Assembly: GCA_963682025.1 (NCBI GenBank) | Contig: OY821519.1 | Coordinates: forward strand, 97,491,585-97,555,584 | Direction: 5' to 3' | Length of the DNA: 64,000 bases | From: Cordilura impudica | Lineage: Eukaryota > Arthropoda > Insecta > Diptera > Scathophagidae | Shown: positions 11,503 to 23,700 of the stretch, piece after piece | Layout of the letters: every line of letters begins with the position of its first letter | How positions within the stretch are numbered: position 1 is the stretch's first letter | Notes under the pieces: generated by a model | The model's input: the letters and a program-made list of their open reading frames with translations, nothing else | The model's database searches: none | What the model was told of the DNA's origin: nothing | Translations under genes and position numbers: made by a program

Positions 11503-14500
11503 CATTAAAGCGCCATACACAGTTATTTGAGAAAATAAAAAAACTACATATTTCATGTATACCTACATGTCAGTGTTGTCAACATTTAACAAAAACAAAA
11601 TATAAAAAAATAACGTGAAAATCTAAAGCTAATTTAAGAAATTGGAAATTATTAAATCAATGAAGTATAGGTCAAATAAAATGATATAAAATGATAAACT
11701 TATATGTTTAACATAATTTAAATTGAATCGTAACAAATCCATTTATTAAAACTGTGTGTGAGTAACCTAAATGCTTTTGAATCGCAGTTTACTGCTTCAA
11801 AGAAAACTCTCTAAATTGACTGGTGCCCCATGCACTCTTTATGGTTCTCTAGCTTATGCTTTCTTAACTTTTAAGCTCTTTTTATTATTACAGAAACATA
11901 CACAGCCAGCAGTGATATATGTGTGAACATAAAGAAGAGATTTTTGGAGTGAGAGAGAGAGTGAAAGAGCGTGAGCTTAGAAAAATTGTGCTGTTGTTTT
12001 TAAAAAGTATTTAGAGGTTTTTTTAAGTGTATGTGTTTATAATATTATACAATGGAGCTTAATTTTTTTGTTTTGGGGGAATGAACATATTTTCTCATAG
12101 TATAAAATTAATTGTATACGAACAATAACATTGCATGGATGTGTGTGTGTTTGTGTGCGTGTGCTTTTGTATAACTGTATTGTGTTATAATATACACAGG
12201 TCGTCATCGTCAAAGGCGGTACATACATTCATTCTTGATTAGTTTTTTGTGGCGCTTACAAGGAAACGGTACATAAAAATATATGAAATAATTAACACGG
12301 GAGAGAATAAATTATTGAAAAATAAATAAAATAATTAAATACCTACTAATAAATAAAGGAAATAACTAAATAAAAAAATAATGGTGTTCAATGGAATAAT
12401 AAAAATTAGCAAATTAGTAAAAAAAGAGAAATAAATTACATGTAGCTAATTTTTTATGTTCTAAGTTTTGTGTTCTAAAAAAATGTGATATTTAAATTAA
12501 TACCTATGTGTTTAAGGGTTTTAACGTCTGTTAAAAGATATATATATATACATATATGTATTAAGTCAATGTCTTAAAATATTATAAAAAGCTTATCAAA
12601 TTAGTTAATATAATTTTCATAAAAATATAAAAAAAATTTATAATTAAAATAAATGAAACTGTTGTTTGTGTGTCAAAATCAAAAATATATTGTTAATAAA
12701 GAAAAAATCCTTAAAATAATTTTATAATAAAACAACCCGAAGACGAAACCCGATTATATTGGTTAGCAAGAGAGTGAGAAATTTATTTAAAAAAAAAAAA
12801 ACTCCCAGAGATAGAGAGGAGTGTAACATTAACAGATAACTATATACACAGAAGTGATAACAATTTTGTGGAATAAATAAAAATAAAACGCCGGAAAGCG
12901 CCAATGAAAAAGGCTCTAAAATTAATTGTTATATGTATGTTAAAAACAAATTAAATACATTTTAATTCAGTAAGTATTGGGAGTTTTTTTTAGCATTCCG
13001 TTCACACAATATAAGGAACTAAAGATTTATTTTGTATTTCAAGAAAAATTCTTTAAATAAAAAAATATTGTTTTTAATTTATATTTATATCTATTAATGC
13101 TAAACTCGATCAAGGAGACGTTGTTTCCAAAAATATTCAAAAAAAAAAAGAGCTGATGTTATGAAAATTAAAATTAAATTATAATAGAGCTAAAATAGTC
13201 AAATAAGCCTCTTTGGTCATGGCATAGAGAAGAGGGAAAAATAAGCTCCAATTACTTATGCTATTTTGCCGCACTGCAGTTTATATTATGAAAAAAAAAA
13301 CAAAAAAATGTTTAGTAGTAACAACAACCATTACCATAATAACAGACAGACAGCGCATATTTTGTGTATTAGTTCAGACAGTCGGTGGGTCGGTCAGATC
13401 GGTGAGTTTGGGTATCATACGTATATTTCGTATAAAATTACATGATTGCAATAATATTTTAAAAAGAAAAAAAAAAAACAAAGCCTCACAAGTTCTACTC
13501 TTGCTGTTCGCTCCCGTTATAAAAAAATTTTTAAGCTCTCAATTTTAACAATCTCTAACCTTGAGAAGAAAAATAATTTGAAATCACACAAATGAGAGTA
13601 AAATATTTTGTAGTTGGAAATATTTACAAAGAAAAAATAATATTCATTCATAAAAATATTATTTAAAAAAAATATAAACATATATATGTATATATATTGT
13701 ACTTTAGCACAACAACAAAATTTTTAACAACAAAATATTTAAAAAAGTAAAAACTTCAATAAAATTTCATTGATGATTAAAAAAAAAAAGACAAAAAATA
13801 TTAAATTTAGACAAAAAAAAATTTTTTTTTTTTTGCTATAAATAAAGAAGCATATTTACATTCGAGTTTTTTTGTGTATGTGTATTTGTGTGTTTTAAAA
13901 AACAGAATAACAGAAATTTTTAAATCTCTTTGTTTACATCTTTTAATTTTACAACACCAACAACAACAACAACAAATAATATGTACATATATTGCAAAAT
14001 TTAAAAAAGAAACAAAAACAAAGATTGTGTGGAGAGAATTCGCGTGTTTGCCATAAAAAAATTATCAGACAACAAAAAACACCGCAAGTGTCTTAGGCTG
14101 TTGTTGTTGTTGTTGTTTGTGTTTATTTATACATATTCATACTGTTCAAAAATATATATAAAAAAAAAAAACAACCTCGAACAATTCTTGCCAAACTAGA
14201 TTGCAATTCATATAAATACAACAAACATTAAGAATTAAGCGAAAATATCTTTCTTGAAATTAATCAGACAAATTCTTTAACAAAATTAAGTAAATTATAT
14301 TTTGTGAATTTTTTTTTTTAATTATGTAAGGATGTGTGTTTGTTAAAACAAACATATCCAAGTATACCTACATATACATGTATATAAATATAATATGGAT
14401 ATTTAACATATTGGATTAAAAATAGTTAAAAATTAAATTTGTAGGTGCATGAAATACCAATATGTACCTATTTTACATAATTGAAAGATTGGCCCAGTCT

Positions 14501-14620
14501 ATGTTTCGTTTTGTGTTCACACCATCATAATGCTACAATTTTTACCATATGTTGCTCTAATTATTCTGATTTTCGCTGATATATTCAAAATTTGAGAGCA
14601 ACAAATAAAAGTTTTGCTCC
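11503..14620. other. AT-rich stretch upstream of Pdk1 coding exons
   Basis: No recognisable coding region. It includes a GT-rich patch (about 12139-12170), AG-rich sequence around 11945-11975, CAACAACAA runs (about 13950-13975), and a GC-richer segment at about 13370-13410 that ends in a GTGAGT donor-like word. Confidence 0.5.
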
Positions 14621-14624
14621 CAAA

Positions 14625-14722
14625 ATTTTTTTTGGTCACCAAATTTTTTCTTAGTCCCAATTTTTTTTAGTCCCAATTTTTTTTTAGTCCCAATTTTTTT
14701 TGTCCCAATTTTTTTTTTTTCA
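14625..14722. repeat. Short tandem repeat, T-run plus TCCCAA unit
   Basis: A ~16-bp unit (TTTTTTTTAGTCCCAA and variants) repeats about four to five times. Confidence 0.7.
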
Positions 14723-16620
14723 ACAAACTATTTTATTTTATAAACGAAATCTTTTTCTTCTTCTAAAAATTTTTTATTACACAAACTATATAAATTATTT
14801 TTAATTAAAATTATATTTAACAATAATGACGTGCAGTAAATTTTGTTGCATGCTTAAAAAAAAAATCATTATTGCCCACCATTGTAATAACTATCATCAT
14901 TAAGACTATAAATATCTTCTTCAAGCATTCCCCCTATTTCTATGAGCAATAACTTCCATATCTATGTATGCTATTTTTAAACCTCTACTTTGTTCTTTGC
15001 TTAACTTAATTCTTCTAAATCAAACAATTGCCGTATTTCTTTTTAACAATGTTTAGTTATACAGTTTTTTTTTTAAGTTTTTTTTATAAATACTAAAACT
15101 ACAATTGCTAAAGAGGTTTATACTTGTAAATCAGTTGAAACTAGAAACACCCCGGCTGTAAGGTTTTTTTTTCAGTTGGTTTGGTTGGTTGGCTGTTGGT
15201 ATAACTTAAACATAAATTTAGCACAGCGTCGCCATTGCACCTCAGATTTGGCTGTAAATGTTGTTTATTATTTATAATTTCGTATTCACTTTAACAAATT
15301 TTCACGATTATTAGCGGTGACTGGCTGACGCCTGACGCCTTTATGCACCATTTTCTTGATAAACCATTATAATGACAATGATGTTACACTAAACTCTTAC
15401 AAATGTCGTAATTTGTTTTTATTCTATTATATTCTTTTTTTTTTAAGTTTTATATTTAAAAAAAAAATTGCTAAATTGCGAGTTTTTATTGCCTTTAAAT
15501 TAAAAAAAAAGTTGATTTCTCAAGTTGTTGCTTATTTATTAATTACTAACCATCCAGTCCCAGTTTGAAATGAGTTTAATCTATACTACATATACATACA
15601 CATATGTATGTGTATATATGTGTATGCTTTTATAGACAACGGAAAAAACCGTATGTTTAAAAATAACGTCTACTTACTCATTCATTTAAAATGCATCTCT
15701 AGATCTTCTATATATGCTCGTACGAAAAAAATAATTTAAATATATTTGATATATAATTTGTAGCAACACCTCGCAACCACCTTGCTGTGTTTTTGTATCT
15801 ATTTATTTATATATTTACATATATATATATTTTTGTTTTTTTTTTTGTTTTTGTTATTTCTTGGCACCTTTAAATTTTGTATTTCTGTTGGTTACTCGTA
15901 CATATTAAATATTTTAAATCAAACAAACACAAAACGCTTTTATTTCACTTTATCGTAGGATACTCTATAAACATTTTTATAAACATTTCAAACATGACAT
16001 TTTAATTTTCAAATATATATTTATCTCAGAAATAAAATTAAATAAATAATAAAAAGAAAACGCCAAATACAAAATACAAAATAATATTATTGTCTAGACA
16101 GTTAAAGACGTCAGTAAATAAACAATTTTCAAAGTGATTGTTTATATTAATTACGAATATTAACACTGAAAATTGATATTACTATTTATAAATAATATAA
16201 TAGACATTTTACAGAAGGATGATTTCAAGCTGATTTAAATTATAAATAATTTTTTTTCTTAACCAAATTGAAATGGTATTTCATAAAAACGTCCCCATCA
16301 TTGCCCTGGCTAATTTTGTCTTAATTTGCCATATTTTCTACAAAATCTAAAACGAAATTCTGAACTTGAACAATTTTGTGAAAATTTCGGCTAAATTTTT
16401 TATAGCAATAATTATAATTATTATAACTAGCAGATTCCAGCCTTCGAAATTCGAGTGCAAATTCTAGGAAATTTTATTTTTTCATCAAATAAAGACCCTA
16501 AAGGTATGCTAATCAATTATAGCCAATTCAAAAATCAACACAAAAAACAAACTCATTTTTATTACAAACACATTAACAAATTTAATAAACACACAGCATT
16601 GTATAATTTTATGTATGTGT
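14723..16620. other. AT-rich non-coding stretch
   Basis: Nothing coding recognised. A palindromic TACATATG/TATGTATGTG microsatellite lies near 15590-15625. Confidence 0.5.
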
Positions 16621-16623
16621 TAG

Positions 16624-16938
16624 TAGCAACTTTAAATGCAATTTACTCAAAATAAATGAAAAAAATTAAAAATCTGTAAATCTGCAAATCGGCTAAAAAG
16701 AAATACCTTTCAAATAATATACGTTTGGTCAAAATCGGGATAAAACGGTAGAACAAAACATTGGTCACAAGAAATCGCCTAGCAACTTTAAATGCAATTT
16801 TCTCAAAATAAAGGAAAAAAATTAAAAATCTGTAAAGCTGCAAAACGGATAAAAAGAAATACCTTTCAAATAATATACGTTTGGTCAAAATCGGGATAAA
16901 ACGGTAGAACAAAACATCGGTCACAACAAATCGCCTAG
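16624..16938. repeat. Two-copy tandem repeat, 156-bp unit
   Basis: TAGCAACTTTAAATGCAATTT occurs at 16624 and 16780, and the following ~150 bp (AAAAATCTGTAAA, then ACCTTTCAAATAATATACG, TTTGGTCAAAATCGGGAT, ending CAAATCGCCTAG) repeats with few changes. Confidence 0.85.
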
Positions 16939-17059
16939 CCTATTAATATTATAGATAATTATTTCTTGTTAACTTTAAATCAGTTTTAAATTGTTATAAT
17001 TTTTACAGCTTCATAAGTTTTGAAGTTTTGTTGAAAATAATTTTTTATCTCTGTAAACC

Positions 17060-17706
17060 ACTGCTATATTTTTTTATAGCAACTGAAATGCACGATTTTT
17101 TTTTTTAAATTTTCTGTTTTTGGTTTATATTAAATAGATATCAGCTATGATAACAATGTAAAATCTTATTTGATTTTACAATATCTCTAAAACTCTACTA
17201 TAAATTTTATAGCAACTTCTAAAATTTAGTTATTCTTTTGAAAATACTTTTCTAATATTTATATCATCCTGATTTGAAGTTTATTGAATTGTTTTTACAT
17301 ATACATACATAATTAATTTAAAATAAAACTAGCTATAATTTTTATAGCAACTCATAGTTTAGTATTTTTTGCACTTTTACATGTAAACAAGTAATAAACA
17401 GTATTAAAATAAGTCATTTAAGTCATTTTTATTTAAGTTTAACTCTGCTATAATTATTATAGCATAATTTAAGGTATTTTCATGATAATACATAATGAAA
17501 TCTAGAAACAAATCAACTCTGTTAATACATTTTCAAAAATATTTTGAAAAAAAACTTGCTATAATTTTTATAGCAACTTTGAGATTGAACATTCTGAATT
17601 TTTTACATGTTAGCATTTCAAAAAAACAATACTAAAGTAAGTTTATTTTTATATTTACATACATATATCTTGTTAAATATTCTGCTATAATAAGAAGGGC
17701 AACTCT
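17060..17706. repeat. Degenerate array built on palindromic GCTATAA...TTATAGCAACT motifs
   Basis: The motif CTGCTATAATTTTTATAGCAACT and close variants recur near 17062, 17196, 17331, 17447, 17558 and 17681. Spacings are about 110-137 bp, with non-identical sequence between. A related word lies at about 16400. This looks like an old decayed tandem array. Confidence 0.65.
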
Positions 17707-17761
17707 AAAGTAGAAAACTAAAAAATCAACTTTGATTTGCTTTTACAATTATTTATTGATA

Positions 17762-18758
17762 TAGAGCTGTATGCAGCTTGCTAAGGAATCAAAAACTTCA
17801 TATAAAAAAAACGCTTCAGAAATTCTTAAGGAATTTTTCTGTCTAAAAATTTCTGTTGTTAGTCTGCAGCTTTTTAAAAAAGTAGCATTGTTTTTACTGC
17901 TCTTTTTTTGGCGTAAATTAAGTTAGGCAACCCAGGCTTCGAGCAGGAATATCAAATTTTTCGTTCTTTTTGGACGGAATTTTGACAGGAAAGGTAAGCA
18001 TAAACAAAATGTAATAAGAGCTGTACGCAGCTTGTTAAGGAATCTTAACAGAAAATTTTCATATATTTCTTAAAGAAAAAAAAAGCACAAAAGTACCTTT
18101 CAGTGCAACGCTAGCAATCAGCTTTTTTCTGTCAATTATTAAGAATTGTGAAATTGAAAACAAATCAATTCTTCGGTTCTGTTTTATTTGGCCTGCTAAA
18201 CGTTTTTTAAGCTCAGTATCAAAATTACCCATCCGCTTCTTGTTTTTCTTTGCCGAATTTTGTTCGTTTTTTCCATGTTTGCAACTGAAAAATAACTTTT
18301 AATTTTTTTTTAGCATATTACATTTTGTTTATGCTTACCTCTTCTGTCAAAATTCCGTTCAGAAAGAACGAAAAATTTGATATTCCTGCTCACAGCCTGG
18401 GTTGCCTAACTTAATTTACGTCAAAAAAAAGTAGTAAAAACAATACTACTTTTTTAAAAAGCTGCAGACTATCAACAGAAATTTTTTGACAGAAAAATTC
18501 CTTAAGCATTTCTGAAGCGTTTTTTTATATGAAGTATTTAATTCCTGCATACAGGCCTATAAGCTTAAAAAATTAGAAGTTCTTTTTCAGTTGCAAACAT
18601 AGCTGTTTTCAATTTCAACTTCACAATTCTTAATAATTGACAGAAAACAGCTGATTGCTACTGTTGCACTGAAAGGTACTTTTGTGCTTTTTTTTTCTTT
18701 AAGAAATTTATGAAAATTTTCTGCTAAGATTCCTTAACAAGCTGCATACAGCTCTTAT
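17762..18758. mobile_element. Interlocked inverted-repeat element (A-B-A'-B' foldback/MITE compound)
   Basis: Arm A (17762-18012) is inverted at about 18330-18560, and arm B (18013-18190) is inverted at about 18590-18758. Each arm begins with AAGAGCTGTATGCAGCTTG-type sequence (17764, 18018, and inverted at 18753), which marks it as the terminal repeat of one MITE family. Shared internal words include GTTAGGCAACCCAGGC and GTAAGCATAAACAAAATGTAAT in A, and AGCACAAAAGTACCTTTCAGTG in B. No protein is encoded. Two copies inserted into or recombined with each other are the simplest explanation. Confidence 0.75.
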
Positions 18759-20355
18759 AATTTAATTGCAAAAAAAATTGCATAATTTTCATACTTTTGA
18801 CATCGGAAGATCCACACTGAAGAATAATTTTAAAGCTAATTTTGATATACATATAAATCTACACAAATCTATGTATCGTTTTAAACTTTATACAGATTTT
18901 TTTTTCTCTTGCCTTTTTTTTGAGTTAAAAATTAGGTATTATGACAACATTAAAATTTCTTGGAAATTCAATTTAAAGATTAATGGGGGAGTTTTTTTTT
19001 TTCAAACAATTCAAAATAAATACATTTTTTTTCTTTCGTAATGCGTATGATAAATTTCTGTATGAATACAATCATGAGTAACAAACACAACACACAGCAT
19101 CAGAAAAAGAATTAAAAAAAAAATAGCTTTGAAATAACGTTACGGTAGCATGAGATCATAATTTATTTATTTTCAAACTATGACACCAATATGTAAAACT
19201 AAATTCTAAAATAAAAAAAATGTCGCTAAAAGATCAAACATCGTTTTGAAATCAAAGCCCAAATATTTTAGAGGCAAATGAAAAACAACATTTTCTGAAA
19301 TAATTTTAGTTTAAAGCTCCCTTTGTTACCTTAAAGCACCTGCTGTTAAAACTATATTTTTTTCCGTTTAAATATTTATATAGTAAGTTTAACTTTTTTT
19401 GTGGCTTGAAGTTTCTTGAATGTTAATTCGATTTAAACTGTTATTAATTTATGTTTTAAGTTAGTTGCCTACGTCATTAATGACCTCCAACCAATATGGT
19501 TAACAAGAAATACAAAAATGAGAGAGTTAAATTTACGTAAAAAAAAAAAAAAACAAAGTTATTCAAAACGAACAACATCGTTTTGCATACGAAATGGTGT
19601 TATGTGCTGATCTTTAGTTTTTAAAAAATGGTCTAAACAACATCCGAAAAAGTTAATAAAATTTTTTTTAATACATTTTTTTTTGTCGGGGGCTGTTGTT
19701 TGTGCGAACTTTGCAAACAAATTCCCGTGGTTTAAATCTTGACTGGGACGATTTTTTTTATTTGAAGTCAATTTTTTTTATTATTAATTTTTTAATATAT
19801 TTTTTTTTTTTAATTTTCAGTAAAAAACCAAAAATCACTGGGTATTTAATGATTAAGTTTAACCCTCCAATGTAAAAGCATTTTTTTTTAGCTAAAAGCA
19901 GTGGAATTTGTTGTTCTCAATAGATTTATTATATTTTGATGAAAGAAACAAAAAAAAAATCCAAATCTTGGTAAAAATTCGCTTATTAAGACATTTTTGT
20001 TGTTATTTTGTTGTTTTTCCATACTGCCGCCTCGATTGCTACATATTTTAGATATTTTTCAGATTGTATTTGTTTTCAAAGATTATTTTTTATTTATATA
20101 ATTTTTTTTTTTTGTTAAAGTAACTCTTTATCGGTATGATGAGGGTTCAGAGTTCGATTTTGTTTATTTTTCTCTATAAAATTGAAAACAAAAACAAAAA
20201 TAAATAATCGAAATTTTGCTGTATTTTTGTTTATAAGTACATATGTGTATGAAAGTTAACAATCCGGAAAATATCAATAAATTTTGAATACTTTAGATTT
20301 TTGTCGAAATAATATTAATAAATTTGTTTTATATCTATCATATGTATATTTTTAG
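18759..20355. other. AT-rich stretch just upstream of the first certain Pdk1 exon
   Basis: No coding region recognised. It ends in ATGTATATTTTTAG, the splice acceptor of the exon that starts at 20356. Confidence 0.5.
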
Positions 20356-20764
20356 ATAAACAGTCCAAACCAGCAGCAGCCCACCACATCAACAAATTGT
20401 GCAACAGCTCAACAGCAACAACAATATTTAAGCAATTGCTGCAGCAGCAACATGCCAGCAATGCCCAAAGAAAAAGCCACAGCAGTATCATTAACAGAAA
20501 ATAATTTTAGTGAATTAAAATACAAAGAATTAGCCACATCAGCAGCTGTTGTTGCAGCTACCGCAGCATCGGCTGCTGTTGCTGCCATGGCCACGACAGC
20601 CACTGCACCAATTTCAACGACTACAATGGCCACGACTGGCCGTCAACAAAATTCTTCATCATCTCATCTGAATCATCATCATCATCATCAGCAACAGCGT
20701 AATTTATGCGGTTGTGGTAATGCCTCAGCCGATGTTACCATGAGAAATAAATATATTACTAATG
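20356..20764 (+). CDS. Pdk1: Pdk1 exon with the start codon
   Basis: The acceptor TTTTTAG ends at 20355 and the donor AATG|GTAAGC lies at 20765. Translation from ATG 20452 gives residues 1-104 plus one base of 105 (phase 1). The coding part is low-complexity (Ala-, Thr-, Ser-rich, a His run and Gln residues) with the more specific start [19 protein letters not shown]. The 96 nt before 20452 are open in the same frame and Gln-rich, so they are either 5' UTR or coding in an isoform that begins in an upstream exon. Reading past the donor would stop at 20881-20883. The low-complexity composition makes homology in this exon alone weak; its assignment depends on phase and continuity with the next exon. 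Confidence 0.8.
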
Positions 20765-23700
20765 GTAAGCGAGTTATGTGCATACATAGATTAAGGAAAT
20801 TTCAGTTTGCTTTTATAATAAATATCCAGTTTAACTGGCAAAATATTCGGCTCATTGTAGCAAAACATATTTCAGAAAAGTAGTATATCATTTAATCGTT
20901 GTCTGCTCCTCAAGTGTCTCTTGAAATCATCCAAATCCATACTGAGTTTTAGCAAGAATTCGTTTCATTTAACTTTTTTGATTTAGGAAAAGTTACAATA
21001 TTTTGCACACAATAATATTTTACTTGAACATTAAAAAAACAATTACTCCTTGAAGAAATTTTTCTCCAAGTTTTATTAGCATAATTTTTTTTTTTTAAAT
21101 AGTTTATAATGACCCTCAAATTAATTCATTTATAAATTATTTCCCTTTGACAGGTATTTACAAAGAACTTTTTTTCCTTTAATAATTTTGACTTTTTACA
21201 GTTTCATATTTTCCCTTGACATACATACATATATATTTACAAATAACTTTTTTTTTTTGACATTTTTAAATAAAATTTTTTTTGATTATCAAATTTGTAA
21301 AATTTAATTTTCCTTTTCTTTTCTTTCAGGACATTCGTCACCCTTAGCCGCAGCAATGGCTGGACAACAAACTTCCACCTCCTCACCCAATTCGTCTCCC
21401 CAGCGTTTATCCACAGCCTCTACAGTTAGTAGCAATAGCACTACTAGTAGTAGTACATGCTGTCGTGTACGTAATAATCAAATGATTAATGGTGTGGGCA
21501 CAACAACTACAGATTGTGCAACAGCAGCATCAACAGCACCAACCTTAAACAATTGTTCCTCTTCTTCCGCCTCCTTAACAAATACCTTAAGCACGAATAG
21601 TTCAACGACGACGCCTGCCTTAGCTGTTACACCACCAAGGAAATCACCAAAAGATTTTATTTTTGGAAAATTCATTGGCGAAGGCAGTTTTAGTAATGTC
21701 TATTTGGGTGTCGATATAAATACCAAACGTGAATATGCAAGTAAGTATTAATTAGTTTCTAAAAGAAATTTGTTAAAATATCAGATTAGGTTAGGTAGTG
21801 GATATATCCTATTTTTCATATAACATATGGTCCTTCGAACCGGTTTCGTTTATCATCATGTGCCTTTTAATTTAAATATTTCTTCTCTCTCGTTTTAAAA
21901 CAAAAAATTCCAAAAATTTTTAACTTAATTAACTGTTAATTAAAAATCAGACAACTGTTTTTTTTTTTTTAGCATTATTTCAAATAAACAACATTCATTG
22001 ACATTAACAAGTACAGACAGACAACAACAGCCATGAAAATAAAAAAAAACACGATTTCTCATGAAATTTGAAGCAGCATATTGTGTTAACAAATAAATAC
22101 AGTTTGAAAAATATTCTATAGAAGACAAGAGTTTCGTCGTCTCGGCATATATAGAGAATCAACTAAACAAAATAATGACATTATAAAAAAAAAAAAAACA
22201 TATTTATGTATGTATGTTAAGGTACTTAAACGAAAAAAGAAAACTACATATAAAATAATTTTTATCGCTTACACGTGTCGTTGAATTTTGTTTCATTTTT
22301 ATTTATTTATTTTTTTTTTTTGTAAATTTTAAATACCGCAAAAACAGCTTATGTGAAAATATAAAAAAAAAACCAATTGTTGTTATATTATGGCATAAAT
22401 AAGTTGTTTACAACTTTGCTACAATAAATTAACATTATTTTCGTTATTGCTGTCATTATGAAATGAAAATATGAAAAGAAAAAAAAAAATATATTTTAAC
22501 TTGTTGATTTGACTTATTGAAAAAAATATAGAGCAAGAAAATAATAAGAGTTTGCAAAAAATAAATAACTGAATCTACATGAAAAAAAGTAGAAACTGAA
22601 TAAGCGAATTTGCAAAATAAATCCAATATTTTATTCCAAATCATCGGAATTTAAAGAAGGAAAAAAAAATTTAATTGCAAATTATTTTAAACGAAACGCT
22701 TTAAATTTACCTACAAAAATGCGGGATTAAAAAAAAATATATAAAATAAATAACTGGACTTTTGACAAAATGACTGTAGCAATCTCTCCAAAACTATTTC
22801 ATTTTTAAAACACATTTTCAGCATTTTTAAGAAGTAAACAAATGGAGTAAATTTAAGCTAGATTTCTATTAAAGCTATAAATTATACTATGTCGAGGTCT
22901 TACATATCGTTAATACAGTAAAAGACCGGTAATCCGGCACCAAATTAAACGAAATTTTAATTTTTAGGATTTTTTCTCTGTCACAAGAGAAATTATTTTT
23001 TTTGTTATTATTCGGGGATTCACAGAAAATAAAATTCAATGATCTGAAGTATATATAAAAAAAATTCTTTTCGAAATTCTGGTAAATTTCTAGTTTAATG
23101 GAACATTAAATTATCCAGAATTTTCGGTTATCCGGAATGCTACTATAACTCCAAATCTATAAATTTTACAATAGGGACAAAATATGTTTCTGTTAATATT
23201 AAAAATAGAGAGGGTCAGGTCATCTGATTATTTTTTTTTTGTTTTACGAAAGAAGTACAGAAATCTATGAAAGATTTTTACAGTGGGGTAGAGATGAACA
23301 TGATGTAGTCATGTACCGTTTTCTTGTAAAAAAAATTAGTACTTGGAAATTTTGAGTTATTCACTTTAGCTGAACAGGTGCGATATATTCAATAAGGGCT
23401 ATTTCGTATTTTTTGGAAATTTTGTTTTTGATTTCAAATTTGTAAAAAAAAAAATTCCAGACCCACTTTTTCTATTTTTTTTTTTTTTTATTTATTTTTT
23501 TTTTTTTATAAATTTTAAATAGGGACAAAATATGTTTCTGTTAATATTAAAAATAGAGAGGGTCATCTGATTATTTTTTTTTTTTTACAAAAGTACAGAA
23601 ATCGATGAAAGATTTTTACAGTGGGGTAGAGATGACCATGATGTCATGTACCGTTTTCTTGTAAAAAAAATTAAAACTTGGAAATTTTGAGTTATTCACT

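Noticed and set aside
20409..20633. Minus-strand Ala/Val-rich open frame
   Set aside because: Shadow of the low-complexity Pdk1 coding exon on the + strand.
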